64,000 nt of DNA from Haloprofundus salilacus (GTDB lineage: Archaea > Halobacteriota > Halobacteria > Halobacteriales > Haloferacaceae), in the NCBI RefSeq assembly GCF_020150815.1, contig NZ_CP083724.1, positions 124,001 through 188,000 on the forward strand, read 5' to 3'. Position numbers and translations under genes: made by a program. The notes under the pieces are model-generated. The model was not told the origin of the DNA, did no database searches, and was given only the letters and a program-made list of their open reading frames with translations. Shown piece by piece: positions 35,213 through 44,679 of this stretch (position 1 is its first letter; every line of letters begins with the position of its first letter).

Positions 35213-38011
35213 ATGCTCACGGATTTAGAGGATTCTGCCGAACCCTCTCTCCAATTCGACGGGATTACCAACCTTACAGAAACCAGCTCTGAGCTAACTG
35301 AAACGGCCGGGGTCCTGTACTACATTCCATCTACTTATCCCGTTCCGCTGGGTCGGACGCTTCTCACAGAACTCGCGGATGATTCCGTTCGATGTCTTCA
35401 TTATCCTCGTACCTTCGAGAACTTCGAAGAAACAGTACACAGCGCGATCAATTTCATAACACGCGAACCGGGCACTAATTCTGCAGTTGTTATTTGTCCG
35501 CCCGCATTTATCGATCGACGAGACGACGTCATCGGCTCATCGTTCCTGGAATTCAAGCGGTTAGGGATTGAGGATTCGAACGTTGCTCAGCGAGAGGCCT
35601 ACGGAGCAACGGTCGATGCCTCGCTTGATAGACACGATCTGTCGTTGGCTGAGTATCTGACCCGGCTTGTGGTAGCCGGTGCTGTCGGGAAAACTGTCGA
35701 CACCGTAGCGTTGCAGCGAACACAGGAAGATGTTTATGATGATGTGTATATCCGGTACGATGATATCTCAGATGCTCCTGAGCCATTAGCCGAGTTCTTT
35801 CTGCGTGTTCTGAATCTCCAAGAGAAGACGGTGTTTGATCGGCTAGAAGATAATCAGAAACGGAACGTCTTCACCGTGCAGTGTGTCGATCATTATGGCG
35901 AGGATATCCCGACAGGGACGGGGAAGCGCGATGTCTTACTGCATCTCAGGCAGTTGGGGGAGGAGGTGATTGTGACGTTTCGGCGGTTAGCTTTGGAAAC
36001 CGTGATTTCTCGGGAGTCCTCACGGAATATCGAGGATCTTGCTCCCACAACAGTTGACCGGGACTTTATCGATACGCTGCAGGCAGCGGTCAACGAGATT
36101 GGCGGCGATGATGTTGAGTTACGGTACGCTGATCCATTTGATGCAGGAGAGCTATTAGCGTCCCACTTTGGCCTCGTGTTTGCTGGGGCTGACGACGACG
36201 AGATATCACGGCGTTTCGCCGCGGCTCAAGATACCTTTGGTGACGAGGCTGAGCAACTTGCGAGCGGCGAACTGGGGGAGCGACCGACCCGGAACGCCCT
36301 TAATCGATTTGGGCGTTTCCTCCAGCACATTACAGAGCTTGTCATGATATCTGGTGGGGAAGCCGTTAACCAGGAGCTCTCTGGTGAGGAGTGGATAGAT
36401 ATTGCTGTACCGTATTGGCGGGCAGCAATAGAATTAGAAGCGGAGGATGTCGTTGCCTATCCCCACTTGACCGTGATGAATGAGGCGAGGGGCCGGCTCC
36501 TCGATCATCTTGAGTTGGAAGAAGAAGCGGCGGATATCCAGGGGATGGATGTCTCGTTGGAGAATCTTCCTGAGTTTCTCCGTCGATGGTCTGAGTTCGT
36601 CTTGGAATCGACGCCGACAGCTCCGTCCGAGTCGGATTTGCTGACAACACTGGTGCGGAAATACGACGCGTTTACTGACCTTGTTGTCTCATCCTATCCA
36701 GAAATCGTCAGCTCGAACGAGCATCCCCATATTGCAGATGTGCTAGAACCGGGGTCGGAGAGCGACGTCCGAGTTTTCCTGGTTATTGATAGCTTCGGCC
36801 TGATAGACTTTGAGGTGATTCAGCAATTGGATGCTCTGGGCAGAGACCCTGCGGATGTCGATGTGCTCTATTCGAATCTCCCCTCCTATACACCCTCTGC
36901 GATGACAACACTGCTCTCTGGACTTCCTGCCTCCGAAACAGGAATCTATGGATGGGCGCCGCGTCGAGGCGACGATGTCTATGACCTCCATCAGGACTAT
37001 GGCCCCGATGCATTCGATTTCATTGACCGGACAACCTCCCACAGCTTCGAACTCATCCAGTCCACCCATCTTTCCGAACGAGGCATTACGCGTGTTGCCG
37101 AGCAGATAGCGGATATTCGGCAGACAACGGCACGAGACCTGACCGGGTCGCAGGCATCTCTCCGTGATGTTAGAGAAGAGCTGACTGGTGAACTGGAGAA
37201 CGCGCTTCGGCAACGTATTGAGGTATATACTGATCCGTCTCGGCCGGCAGAAGCCCGAGAAGCTATGAAGTCGGATTTCGTATTATACGTCAGCGATTTC
37301 GATTCCTTCCTACATACGCCACTCGATTTCTCTGAATTCTCTAACTACTATCAGACGTTAGGGGGATTCATTGATCAGATCTACGAAGATATTGTATCAG
37401 CTATTGAGAATGCGTACGTAGATGCAGGACCTGAATTTGAGTCAGAATCGATATCTCTCGTTGTTGCGTCGGACCACGGGAAAATCACCACGTATGAGCG
37501 GGAGCAAATCATCGATTCTGTCCGATCCGACTACCGGTTCAATACGTCAATGCTGACGGAGGCGCTGGATGTGGACGAGGTATTTGAGATGAATTGCGAA
37601 CGGTTAGAGGGAAAAACCAGATCCAATACGACCCGTGTCCCTCTTGGCCTCGCAGGCTCAGGTCGACCGATTCCATTCAATGAGGCACGTCGCTACATCT
37701 CGGATGACGAAACACTCTCAGATGAGACGATAGCAGAGGCAGTCCGAGTTAAGCCCTATCTAAACTCTGGGTCAAAGTACATGTATGGGTGGACGAGTAG
37801 TGTCGAAGACGACACAATGATGCGACTGGAACAACAGCCCGGTATTGATGTTGATCTGCCTTCGGGTGAGGCAATATTTGATTCGCCAACAATTGGGACG
37901 CTGTCACGGTATGCGGTTAAGGGACCACGGGCAACTGACCACGGCCACCATGGCGGTACGTCACTTGGAGAATTATGTGGTGTCCGCTTAGAGTTTGAAC
38001 TACAACCATGA
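35213..38011 (+). CDS. pglZ: PglZ-type alkaline-phosphatase-fold protein of a BREX-like operon
   Basis: This 932-aa protein starts at ATG 35213; an ATG at 35168 would add 15 residues. The C-terminal half has the PglZ/alkaline-phosphatase motifs in order: VFLVIDSFGLIDFEV (first metal Asp, about residue 522), SNLPSYTPSAMTTLLSGLPA (Thr/Ser nucleophile loop, about 555-575), LYVSDFDSFLH, SLVVASDHGKITTYE (Asp-His, about 752) and TDHGHHGGTSLGE (final metal His, about 908). The N-terminal 500 residues are helical and unassigned, as in other PglZ proteins. PglZ is a core protein of BREX and Pgl phage-defence systems; its target is unknown. It is the first of five genes, and its stop overlaps the next ATG (ATGA). 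Codon use here is more AT-rich than in the left half of the window, consistent with transfer. Confidence 0.85.
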   Translation: MLTDLEDSAEPSLQFDGITNLTETSSELTETAGVLYYIPSTYPVPLGRTLLTELADDSVRCLHYPRTFENFEETVHSAINFITREPGTNSAVVICPPAFIDRRDDVIGSSFLEFKRLGIEDSNVAQREAYGATVDASLDRHDLSLAEYLTRLVVAGAVGKTVDTVALQRTQEDVYDDVYIRYDDISDAPEPLAEFFLRVLNLQEKTVFDRLEDNQKRNVFTVQCVDHYGEDIPTGTGKRDVLLHLRQLGEEVIVTFRRLALETVISRESSRNIEDLAPTTVDRDFIDTLQAAVNEIGGDDVELRYADPFDAGELLASHFGLVFAGADDDEISRRFAAAQDTFGDEAEQLASGELGERPTRNALNRFGRFLQHITELVMISGGEAVNQELSGEEWIDIAVPYWRAAIELEAEDVVAYPHLTVMNEARGRLLDHLELEEEAADIQGMDVSLENLPEFLRRWSEFVLESTPTAPSESDLLTTLVRKYDAFTDLVVSSYPEIVSSNEHPHIADVLEPGSESDVRVFLVIDSFGLIDFEVIQQLDALGRDPADVDVLYSNLPSYTPSAMTTLLSGLPASETGIYGWAPRRGDDVYDLHQDYGPDAFDFIDRTTSHSFELIQSTHLSERGITRVAEQIADIRQTTARDLTGSQASLRDVREELTGELENALRQRIEVYTDPSRPAEAREAMKSDFVLYVSDFDSFLHTPLDFSEFSNYYQTLGGFIDQIYEDIVSAIENAYVDAGPEFESESISLVVASDHGKITTYEREQIIDSVRSDYRFNTSMLTEALDVDEVFEMNCERLEGKTRSNTTRVPLGLAGSGRPIPFNEARRYISDDETLSDETIAEAVRVKPYLNSGSKYMYGWTSSVEDDTMMRLEQQPGIDVDLPSGEAIFDSPTIGTLSRYAVKGPRATDHGHHGGTSLGELCGVRLEFELQP

Positions 38012-38817
38012 GTGATAGTACTGATGAGGCTGTCGGAGCAGCGGCTAAGAAGGAGGACTTGGATCTTGCTCTCCCTCAGTTAGGGAACCAACGGGTTATC
38101 GAAGGTCTGCAGCGGTTTGTCCGCTTGGTCTCCAGAAATCCCGGTATCTCTGAAGAAAATCTTCGTGAACAGATGGAGACCATCAACGAAGAACGCGACA
38201 ACAATCTCTTCAGCCATCCACTTGACGAGTGGTTCACCTTCACGCTGCCCGGATACGCCGGCTCCGTGGAGGTCATCGAACAATGTGAGGACGGGATCTA
38301 TCTCACCGAAGAAGGGCGTGACCTCGTCGAGGCCTCACCTCAGGATGTTGCGGCCTTCCGACTCTTAGTCGAGAAATCCCGGGACAACTTCGTGTACTTC
38401 TGGAGAGCTATCAAAGGCCTCGACAAACGAATTGCAGAGCGGAATTACGACCTCGGCACCAACCGAGGAAATGCGATCAATGATATGATGAAGTTCAATG
38501 CGAAGGGGAATTCGAATACTGCAGGGACGATCGGCGGCATTCTTAATGACCTAGGAATACTAACAAAGGAGGGCCGGCGATGGAAAATCGATCCCACGCA
38601 GTACCTCTACTTCCGACAGAATGATGAAGAGATCGTGTTACAGATTCTGGAAGAGAATGATCGCCACATGCCATATTCGGACCTTGAACATATCCTGAAA
38701 ATGGATTTTGACTGGGATTCATCACGTATCGATGAAGTATTAGGTGAATTAGAGGACGGAGGACACATTTCAACCCGCAGGTACCACGGCAGGAAGATCA
38801 TGGAGGTAGTTGACTGA
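38008..38817 (+). CDS. Winged-helix protein of the PglZ operon
   Basis: This 269-aa protein has two likely winged helices. The first, about residues 30-100, has NQRVIEGLQRFVRLVSRNPG, ISEENLREQMETINEERDNN and a wing ending DGIYLTEEGRDLVEA. The second, about 200-265, has EIVLQILEENDRHMPYSDLE and RIDEVLGELEDGGHISTRRY. The middle carries RAIKGLDKRIAERNYDLGTN and IGGILNDLGILTKEGRRWKI, itself an HTH-like stretch. It is probably a DNA-binding subunit or regulator of the system. It begins in the pglZ stop (ATGA), so the two are made together. I know of no named BREX component with this architecture. Confidence 0.75.
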   Translation: MSDSTDEAVGAAAKKEDLDLALPQLGNQRVIEGLQRFVRLVSRNPGISEENLREQMETINEERDNNLFSHPLDEWFTFTLPGYAGSVEVIEQCEDGIYLTEEGRDLVEASPQDVAAFRLLVEKSRDNFVYFWRAIKGLDKRIAERNYDLGTNRGNAINDMMKFNAKGNSNTAGTIGGILNDLGILTKEGRRWKIDPTQYLYFRQNDEEIVLQILEENDRHMPYSDLEHILKMDFDWDSSRIDEVLGELEDGGHISTRRYHGRKIMEVVD

Positions 38818-38823
38818 CTTCTC

Positions 38824-39138
38824 ATGGCGCTTGTAGCACCCGTAATGGACGAGTTAAACAAACCCTGGAATAGACTCGTTATCGTAACAGCAGGAGACGC
38901 CAAGGCTGCCCAGGGATCTGTATTCGATTTCGTTGACGAGCTCCAGTTCCGTCTCTCCGGAGACTTCGAGCTCGCGTTCGTCGGTCCAGATGATGAAGAT
39001 GATGGGGAGGGAAATAAGATCGTCTTAATGACACGTCCACTTAAAGAACACGTCGCTGGTCGCCGTGTTTATGTTGTCCCCGAGGAATCATACATCAAAT
39101 CCGGACTAATGCGTTTCCGAGTCCGCCCATCTACATAA
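38824..39138 (+). CDS. Small unknown protein of the PglZ operon
   Basis: This 104-aa protein has an alternating strand/helix pattern: NRLVIVTAGDAKAAQGSVFD, FVDELQFRLSGDFELAFVGP, an acidic loop (DDEDDGEGN), KIVLMTRPLKEHVAGRRVYV and VPEESYIKSGLMRFRV. It looks like a small alpha/beta domain, but I see no catalytic motif and do not recognise a family. The ATG at 38824 lies 6 bases after the previous stop and its stop is 6 bases before the ATPase gene, so it is inside the operon and should be made with it. By position it could be an adaptor between the winged-helix protein and the ATPase. Confidence 0.7.
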   Translation: MALVAPVMDELNKPWNRLVIVTAGDAKAAQGSVFDFVDELQFRLSGDFELAFVGPDDEDDGEGNKIVLMTRPLKEHVAGRRVYVVPEESYIKSGLMRFRVRPST

Positions 39139-39144
39139 GATACC

Positions 39145-42100
39145 ATGGATCAAGCACAAACACATATCGTCACGCTCCTCGAGGCACAAACCATCAAGGG
39201 ATTCGAACGAGATTGCGAAGCCCTTGCTACGGACGAACACCCTCATTTCCGTGATTTTATCGCGTCGGAATCTGGTTTTATCCTCACCGACAAGAGGGAT
39301 GCTATCATTCGAGGAATTCACTCTGGCCTTCTCGAAAAACAGAGTCCGGGGGTTGTCCTGCACGGAGCATATGGTTCCGGCAAGACGGTGCTAATGAACA
39401 ATCTGGTTGACCTGTGCAGCCAATCTAAGGAATTTGTGAAAGATGGTGAACAGGTGGAATATGATCAATTCACCTATGGAGAAACTCTTATTGATCCAGT
39501 TGAGGTTAGCCTTGAAGACTGTGACAGCCCGAATCGGATGCTCGGACGGATTTTTGAGGGGCTGGTGTCGCCTGCTGATGGGCTTTCCGAAGGAGACCTG
39601 GTTGACGAATTCCAACAGAAGAAGGCGAATCTTACGGTCAGCGATCTTCAGGCGTTACCCTCCTCACAGCAGGACCGCCTCGAGGAGGTCTTTGACGATC
39701 CTTCAACAGTTGCTGATATTGCGATGACTGTGAAGGAGTTGACTACAGGAGATATCCACGAGACGCTTACGTGGTTCACTCGGCTTTACAAAGAGGAGAC
39801 GGGTCGATATCCGGTTATTTGCCTGGATGAGTTTGAGCAGGCATTCGATATCGGGCCAGTGACTGATGAAGAATTGAAACTCCGAGCGATCGTTCGCAAA
39901 ATGATTCGAAAGTCCGTGGTGGGTTTCGAGGACGTTGAGGAGCCACCATATATTCTCATTGCAAATACGCTCCCACTCCAGGACTGGCCGGAAATTCTGA
40001 ACGCTAGAAGTGACCTGACTGACCGAGTCAGAGAGAGTATTGAGTATAACATTGACCTGTCTCGGGAAGAGAGTAAGGGACTCTTTGCGGACCTATATCG
40101 CCGCTATACTCTCCCACTGCTCCAAGACTACGATAAGGACGACTGGGAAACGCGTCTGAATGCAGACGATGACGAGACCTATGTGTACCCCTTCACCGAA
40201 GACTTCCTGAATTTCGCTTTATCGATCACAGAAGGATACAGGGAGGAAGGTGGAGACCGCGTTGTTCGGGGATTCCGTGACTTCAAACTGATTGCGAACG
40301 AGTATTTCAAGCGATGGGATCAGGACGGAATTATCGACCTCGACATGCTATATCGGTATGGCGACGAGGTACGTGATGAACTGGGAGAGTTGGATCGCGG
40401 GAACCTTGATGACCTCCCGGGACGAGATAGCATTGAGGAGCGTATTGAGGGCGACTTTGACGACTGTACTTATACACAACAGCGGTTACTTTTCGCGGTA
40501 GCTGAGGATGGAATTCTGTACCAGAGTCAAAATCCCGCTCTCTACAGTTCCGAACAGCTAGGAGACCTCGCAGACCAGTACGCGATAGACATCAGTGACG
40601 AGGAACTAGCTCACCTCATCGACACTGCAAGCACGAGAACCGATTACTTTGATATTGATGATGACGGAAGCTTGATCTTTGACTCAGGTGAGCTAACAGC
40701 AGAAGCTGCTCCAGACTCAGAGATCAATCTCTCCGAAGAAATCAACGGCGTCATCACCGATGAAGCTCTGCGGGGTACCAGCCCGATTCAACTCTATCGG
40801 GAATGGTATGACGCCCGCACTGTCTTCGACATCCCGTTTGATGCGGATAGCTCAAGCTACATCGAATTCGATATTGATGGCCAGCTGAGCTACACGGACA
40901 AGGTATATTTGTGCTTCAAGGAGATCCCGGAGGAACTGCAGATTGAATCATCGGATGACCAGCCGACTGCCCTTGAGTTCATCGTCTGCCTCACAGAGGC
41001 CGACGAGGACGACGACGTCGCTGCATTGTACGAGGTGTCTGAACGCTACGGACGAGCTGAAGACCTTGCCGAGGACTTAGAAAATGACCTCAACCCGGAT
41101 ATTCGACATGATCAGACGGAACGTGATCAAACCGAAAAGGTGCTCTCAACGCTTCGTTCGGAGTATCCCAGTTCGTCTGAATTCGACCGGTACCTGCTCT
41201 GGACGAAGCTCTGTCTGATCCGGGGTCTTGAGGAAGAAAACCCTGGCGAAGAACGGCTCCCTGACGGCCAGCTACGGATGCTTACCCAAACCAACTACCT
41301 CTTCTCGCCGGTAAACCTGAATGACGGTCTATCCAGTATATACCGATCTGATTATGTTCTCAATCGGCTGGGGTACGACGGCATCTACAATGGGAAGCAA
41401 GCGATGAATCTCGCCTATGCTGTACAGCATCTAAAGTACGAGGACTCGCTCGAATTTACTGACCCAGACATCCCTGAGGCAATGATGCCCAACTATCCGT
41501 ATCTGAGTTTTGAGCCGATGTTTGGTGATGACCTTCGTAATACTCTTGAGAACTTTGAAGAAAACGAGTCCTTCGTGAATGATGGCGATATCACTGACAA
41601 CTATACAGCCAACTTCCAGAGCAATATAGACGGGCTGAAAGAAATGCTGGAGGGGGATGATGAGGTCACCGAAGATGAGGTGTATAACCGCATTTTCGGA
41701 ACGACCGAGATCGATAATGTTACTCGGGCATTGATCTTCCTCCTGTTCGTCATTGGGGACTACAACGAGGAGTGGATTCTCGACGATACTGGGACGATTA
41801 TTGGCGCTGAAAGCGACCAAGAAGCAAGATGGGAAACCATCCAGGACAACCTTCGCAAAACGGTTGAGAAGCAAGTGCTGAAGAGCGCTCGCGGAGAGGA
41901 TATTGACACCGACGAGCTTGCATCACTCCGCGAGGCCTATACAGATGTCGATGATATCCCCGCAGCTGGCCGGCTTGATGACCTAGAAGAACACTGCGAT
42001 ACGGACCTATCCGTAGAACATGGCCACCTCGATCAGCGGCTCAGGACCCTGGGAAGCAGTCCTGCATTCAGCGGAACCAATGTCCCTAATTATATCGCGG

Positions 42101-42990
42101 AGTTGCGTCCGCTCGGACAGTTAGAAACCGAGGTTCTGTTCCTGATTACGCCGGCTACCGAGCAGCTAATTGACCAGCTAGAAGCGGCTGAGGATGTATA
42201 TGACTTGATGAACGAGGTCGAGGAATTAGAATCGACTTACACCTCACTGAGTGGCACCGATCCTGATCTGAACCTCGATGATATCGATGTCTCTGTCGTC
42301 TCGACGGTCAACGACCACTATGATAGGACCACTGTCGAAGACTTAATTGAAGGATTGTCTATTGGAGACGTGCTGTCCGAGTTCAGTGATGATGGACGAG
42401 ACCTAGATCCGACTGTATCTGAACTCGAACGCCATCGACGGCAAATCGTACCTGACATTGAAGACTACGAGGCAGACGATGATGTCGCGGATCTGGAGTC
42501 CGATAAGGAGTTTCTCATCGGGGAGATTGAGGATGAAATCGAAGAGCTTGAGGAACAGGTGGAGGGGGAACGCGAGTACTTGGAGAATCAGGAGGACCGG
42601 CTTCCTGATGGAAGTTCGTGGTCTGGCCAAGGTCACCGGGTTCTGGATAGCTGTGAGGACGCTCTTGACAAGTCAGCTATTGACTTTGACTATGACCAGT
42701 ATAAGAATCCGTGGGACCGGTGGAGGAACCGGATCAAGCAGCATATCGAAGAAGAGGCCTACGACGAGGACGAGATCTCGGAGGTGCTCGACAGGTATGG
42801 GGCACCGGAATCACCGGATACGATCCTTGAGACGGAGGAAGTGGATGTGGACGAGTCCTTGATGGGGCTGTCGGATTCGGACTTTGAACAGGTCATCAAC
42901 GCCCTAAATGGGGACGACAACGATATCCAATCCCTTCGTCGAACCCTAATTAAGCAACGCGTCCGAAGTAAGCTGGGAGAAGAACAATGA
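39145..42990 (+). CDS. Large BrxC/PglY-like P-loop ATPase
   Basis: Walker A in this 1281-aa protein is GAYGSGKT (residues 74-81), Walker B is VICLDE (224-229), and PPYILIANTLPLQDW near 270 is a sensor strand, giving a AAA/STAND-type ATPase in the first 400 residues. The rest is a long, very acidic helical region. An acidic coiled coil, EFLIGEIEDEIEELEEQVEG (about 1125-1160), lies near the C-terminus. Size, ATPase position and the neighbouring PglZ fit BrxC/PglY, the ATPase of BREX systems; I cannot confirm membership without a profile search. It is fourth in the operon and its stop overlaps the HerA-like gene by 4 bases (ATGA). No deletion or frameshift is seen. Confidence 0.78.
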   Translation: MDQAQTHIVTLLEAQTIKGFERDCEALATDEHPHFRDFIASESGFILTDKRDAIIRGIHSGLLEKQSPGVVLHGAYGSGKTVLMNNLVDLCSQSKEFVKDGEQVEYDQFTYGETLIDPVEVSLEDCDSPNRMLGRIFEGLVSPADGLSEGDLVDEFQQKKANLTVSDLQALPSSQQDRLEEVFDDPSTVADIAMTVKELTTGDIHETLTWFTRLYKEETGRYPVICLDEFEQAFDIGPVTDEELKLRAIVRKMIRKSVVGFEDVEEPPYILIANTLPLQDWPEILNARSDLTDRVRESIEYNIDLSREESKGLFADLYRRYTLPLLQDYDKDDWETRLNADDDETYVYPFTEDFLNFALSITEGYREEGGDRVVRGFRDFKLIANEYFKRWDQDGIIDLDMLYRYGDEVRDELGELDRGNLDDLPGRDSIEERIEGDFDDCTYTQQRLLFAVAEDGILYQSQNPALYSSEQLGDLADQYAIDISDEELAHLIDTASTRTDYFDIDDDGSLIFDSGELTAEAAPDSEINLSEEINGVITDEALRGTSPIQLYREWYDARTVFDIPFDADSSSYIEFDIDGQLSYTDKVYLCFKEIPEELQIESSDDQPTALEFIVCLTEADEDDDVAALYEVSERYGRAEDLAEDLENDLNPDIRHDQTERDQTEKVLSTLRSEYPSSSEFDRYLLWTKLCLIRGLEEENPGEERLPDGQLRMLTQTNYLFSPVNLNDGLSSIYRSDYVLNRLGYDGIYNGKQAMNLAYAVQHLKYEDSLEFTDPDIPEAMMPNYPYLSFEPMFGDDLRNTLENFEENESFVNDGDITDNYTANFQSNIDGLKEMLEGDDEVTEDEVYNRIFGTTEIDNVTRALIFLLFVIGDYNEEWILDDTGTIIGAESDQEARWETIQDNLRKTVEKQVLKSARGEDIDTDELASLREAYTDVDDIPAAGRLDDLEEHCDTDLSVEHGHLDQRLRTLGSSPAFSGTNVPNYIAELRPLGQLETEVLFLITPATEQLIDQLEAAEDVYDLMNEVEELESTYTSLSGTDPDLNLDDIDVSVVSTVNDHYDRTTVEDLIEGLSIGDVLSEFSDDGRDLDPTVSELERHRRQIVPDIEDYEADDDVADLESDKEFLIGEIEDEIEELEEQVEGEREYLENQEDRLPDGSSWSGQGHRVLDSCEDALDKSAIDFDYDQYKNPWDRWRNRIKQHIEEEAYDEDEISEVLDRYGAPESPDTILETEEVDVDESLMGLSDSDFEQVINALNGDDNDIQSLRRTLIKQRVRSKLGEEQ

Positions 42991-44219
42991 TTATCGGCGG
43001 AGACAACGAGCAACTGGCCGGATACATCGGCCGGAAGTTCTCATCTCAAGGCGAGTTGCGGGAGGATGTCCATATTGATCTGAATAACCCACACATGGTA
43101 ACCGTGTGTGGGAAGCGGGGCTCCGGCAAGTCCCACACACTCGGGGTGTTCATGGAGGAACTGATGTCGCTGCCAAGGATGGTGCAGGACAACCTGTCGG
43201 GACTAGTAGTCGATGCGATGGGGATCTATTGGAGTTTGCAGGTTGAGACTCAGTCTAAGGATGCGCTGAGCGACTGGGACTTGACGCCTGAAGAGTACCC
43301 TATCACCGTATACTATCCAGCGGGGCTGGAGGACCGCTACGAGGATGTGAGTGAGTATTTCCATGAAGGGTTCGAGCTTTACCCCTCAGAACTCACCTTG
43401 GACGATTGGTTCTATGTGCTGGATATCGATGAGACGCAAGCGCAGGCCGGGTTACTAGCTCAAATTATTGAAGAAGTCGAAGAGGAATTCGGGCAGTACT
43501 ACGGCCTTCACGACGTTATCGAACGCGTCGAACGGTCTGAGGAAAGTGCCAACATCAAGGAGGCTCTGCTTCGACGTTTGGAGAAGGCTGATTCGTGGGG
43601 CGTTTTCAGCTCCACGGGTAACACGATCGACGAGATCGTTAAAGGAGGCGAATTCGTTGTTCTTGATCTAAGCGGTGCCGGTGCGTTACCGTGGAACCTG
43701 CGGACTCTGTTGACCGGGATCCTTGCTCGGAAAGCCTACAATGAGCGGAGCTTCGAGCGTAGCCGTGAGGAAGTTGCCCGCATTCGAGGTGCCGACTCAG
43801 AGATTGATTTCCCCCTTGTCTGGCTATTCCTCGATGAGGCACACCTGTTCGCACCATCTGGTCAGACCGTCCCAAGTACAGAGCCGCTTGTGGAGTGGGT
43901 TCGGCAGGGACGACGGCCAGGTCTTTCAGTCGTCATGGCAACCCAGCAGCCGGGCGCACTGGACAGCAGGATTCTATCGCAGTGTGACACGGTCGTGATC
44001 CATCGGCTGACCGCCGGACAGGATTCCGATGCTGTTGGCGACAAAGTGTCTGAACTGCACGATACGAATGCCCTTAGCCACTACATGGAGAACATCCCGA
44101 AAGACCCCGGCTACGCATACGTCATGAACGACAGCGGCGAAAAAATGGTTCCTGTGAAGATCCGGCCCCGAAGAAGCTGGCATGCTGGCGGCAGCGCCAA
44201 ACTCGAGGAGTTCCTCTAA
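42987..44219 (+). CDS. HerA/FtsK-like ATPase of the PglZ operon
   Basis: Walker A in this 410-aa protein is VTVCGKRGSGKSHTLGVFME (GKRGSGKS at 42-49). An arginine-rich middle and Walker B LVWLFLDEAHLFAPSG (about 276-290) follow, then WVRQGRRPGLSVVMATQQPG and ILSQCDTVVIHRLTAGQDSD, the typical sensor and arginine-finger region of HerA-type translocases. These ATPases form hexamers that pump DNA and usually work with a nuclease such as NurA; none is adjacent. The length is short for HerA because an N-terminal HAS barrel is mostly missing (MIIGGDNEQLAGYIGRKF). It starts in the stop of the BrxC-like gene and is the last gene of the unit. HerA-like partners are unusual for BREX. Confidence 0.85.
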   Translation: MIIGGDNEQLAGYIGRKFSSQGELREDVHIDLNNPHMVTVCGKRGSGKSHTLGVFMEELMSLPRMVQDNLSGLVVDAMGIYWSLQVETQSKDALSDWDLTPEEYPITVYYPAGLEDRYEDVSEYFHEGFELYPSELTLDDWFYVLDIDETQAQAGLLAQIIEEVEEEFGQYYGLHDVIERVERSEESANIKEALLRRLEKADSWGVFSSTGNTIDEIVKGGEFVVLDLSGAGALPWNLRTLLTGILARKAYNERSFERSREEVARIRGADSEIDFPLVWLFLDEAHLFAPSGQTVPSTEPLVEWVRQGRRPGLSVVMATQQPGALDSRILSQCDTVVIHRLTAGQDSDAVGDKVSELHDTNALSHYMENIPKDPGYAYVMNDSGEKMVPVKIRPRRSWHAGGSAKLEEFL

Positions 44220-44227
44220 CCGAGAAT

Positions 44228-44679
44228 CTACGAAGAGACGCTATCGGCTAACTCCAAGATCGGGATCGTCCGCTTCGTGTCCTTTCCGTGTTGGATTTCC
44301 TTGTTCTGGAAATCGAACTGGATGGGTTCTCCGAGATAGGAGGAGCGTTCTATTTTCGTAAGGACGTCCAAGTCACCGAGTTTCCAGCAGATCAACCGGT
44401 CGATATGTGACAGCGCGGCTTCTTCTTCGAAGAAATCACTCAGCTTGACGTGGAGGGCGGCCTTCTCGAAGCCGTTGTCGGTCTCGAGAATTGCGTTCAC
44501 TTCGTCATCCATCTGGAAGTCTGCGATCCGGACGGTCTCCGGCGCTCCATCCAGTAGTGAATGTAGTACGGGCATCTGAACCGAGAAGGGTATGCCGCCT
44601 CCCGGAATTCCAGTAAGCTTGACTCAATATCAGGTGGGAGGGGTAAGCCCGGAACGAGATCCCCTATTATGGAATTCAC
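44228..44679 (-). pseudogene. Frameshifted C-terminal remnant of a GHKL-ATPase defence gene
   Basis: The 116-codon frame 44228-44575 contains VNAILETDNGFEKAALHVKL, LSHIDRLICWKLGDLDVLTK and SSYLGEPIQFDFQNKEI. This aligns throughout with the last ~110 residues of the intact GHKL protein at 56968-58509 (NAILTVGEKLEAATLVVNLH, LERIVCWSLGDLDVLCE, GYFGHSIDF). The preceding homologous stretch, PLPPDIESSLLEF (intact copy: PSNPPEVIASLAI), continues in a different frame up to about 44679, so a frameshift separates them. Everything N-terminal, including the ATPase, is gone. It is convergent with the HerA-like gene, 8 bases away. It shows that another copy of the downstream system once lay here, or that the domain was carried over during rearrangement. 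Confidence 0.72.
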
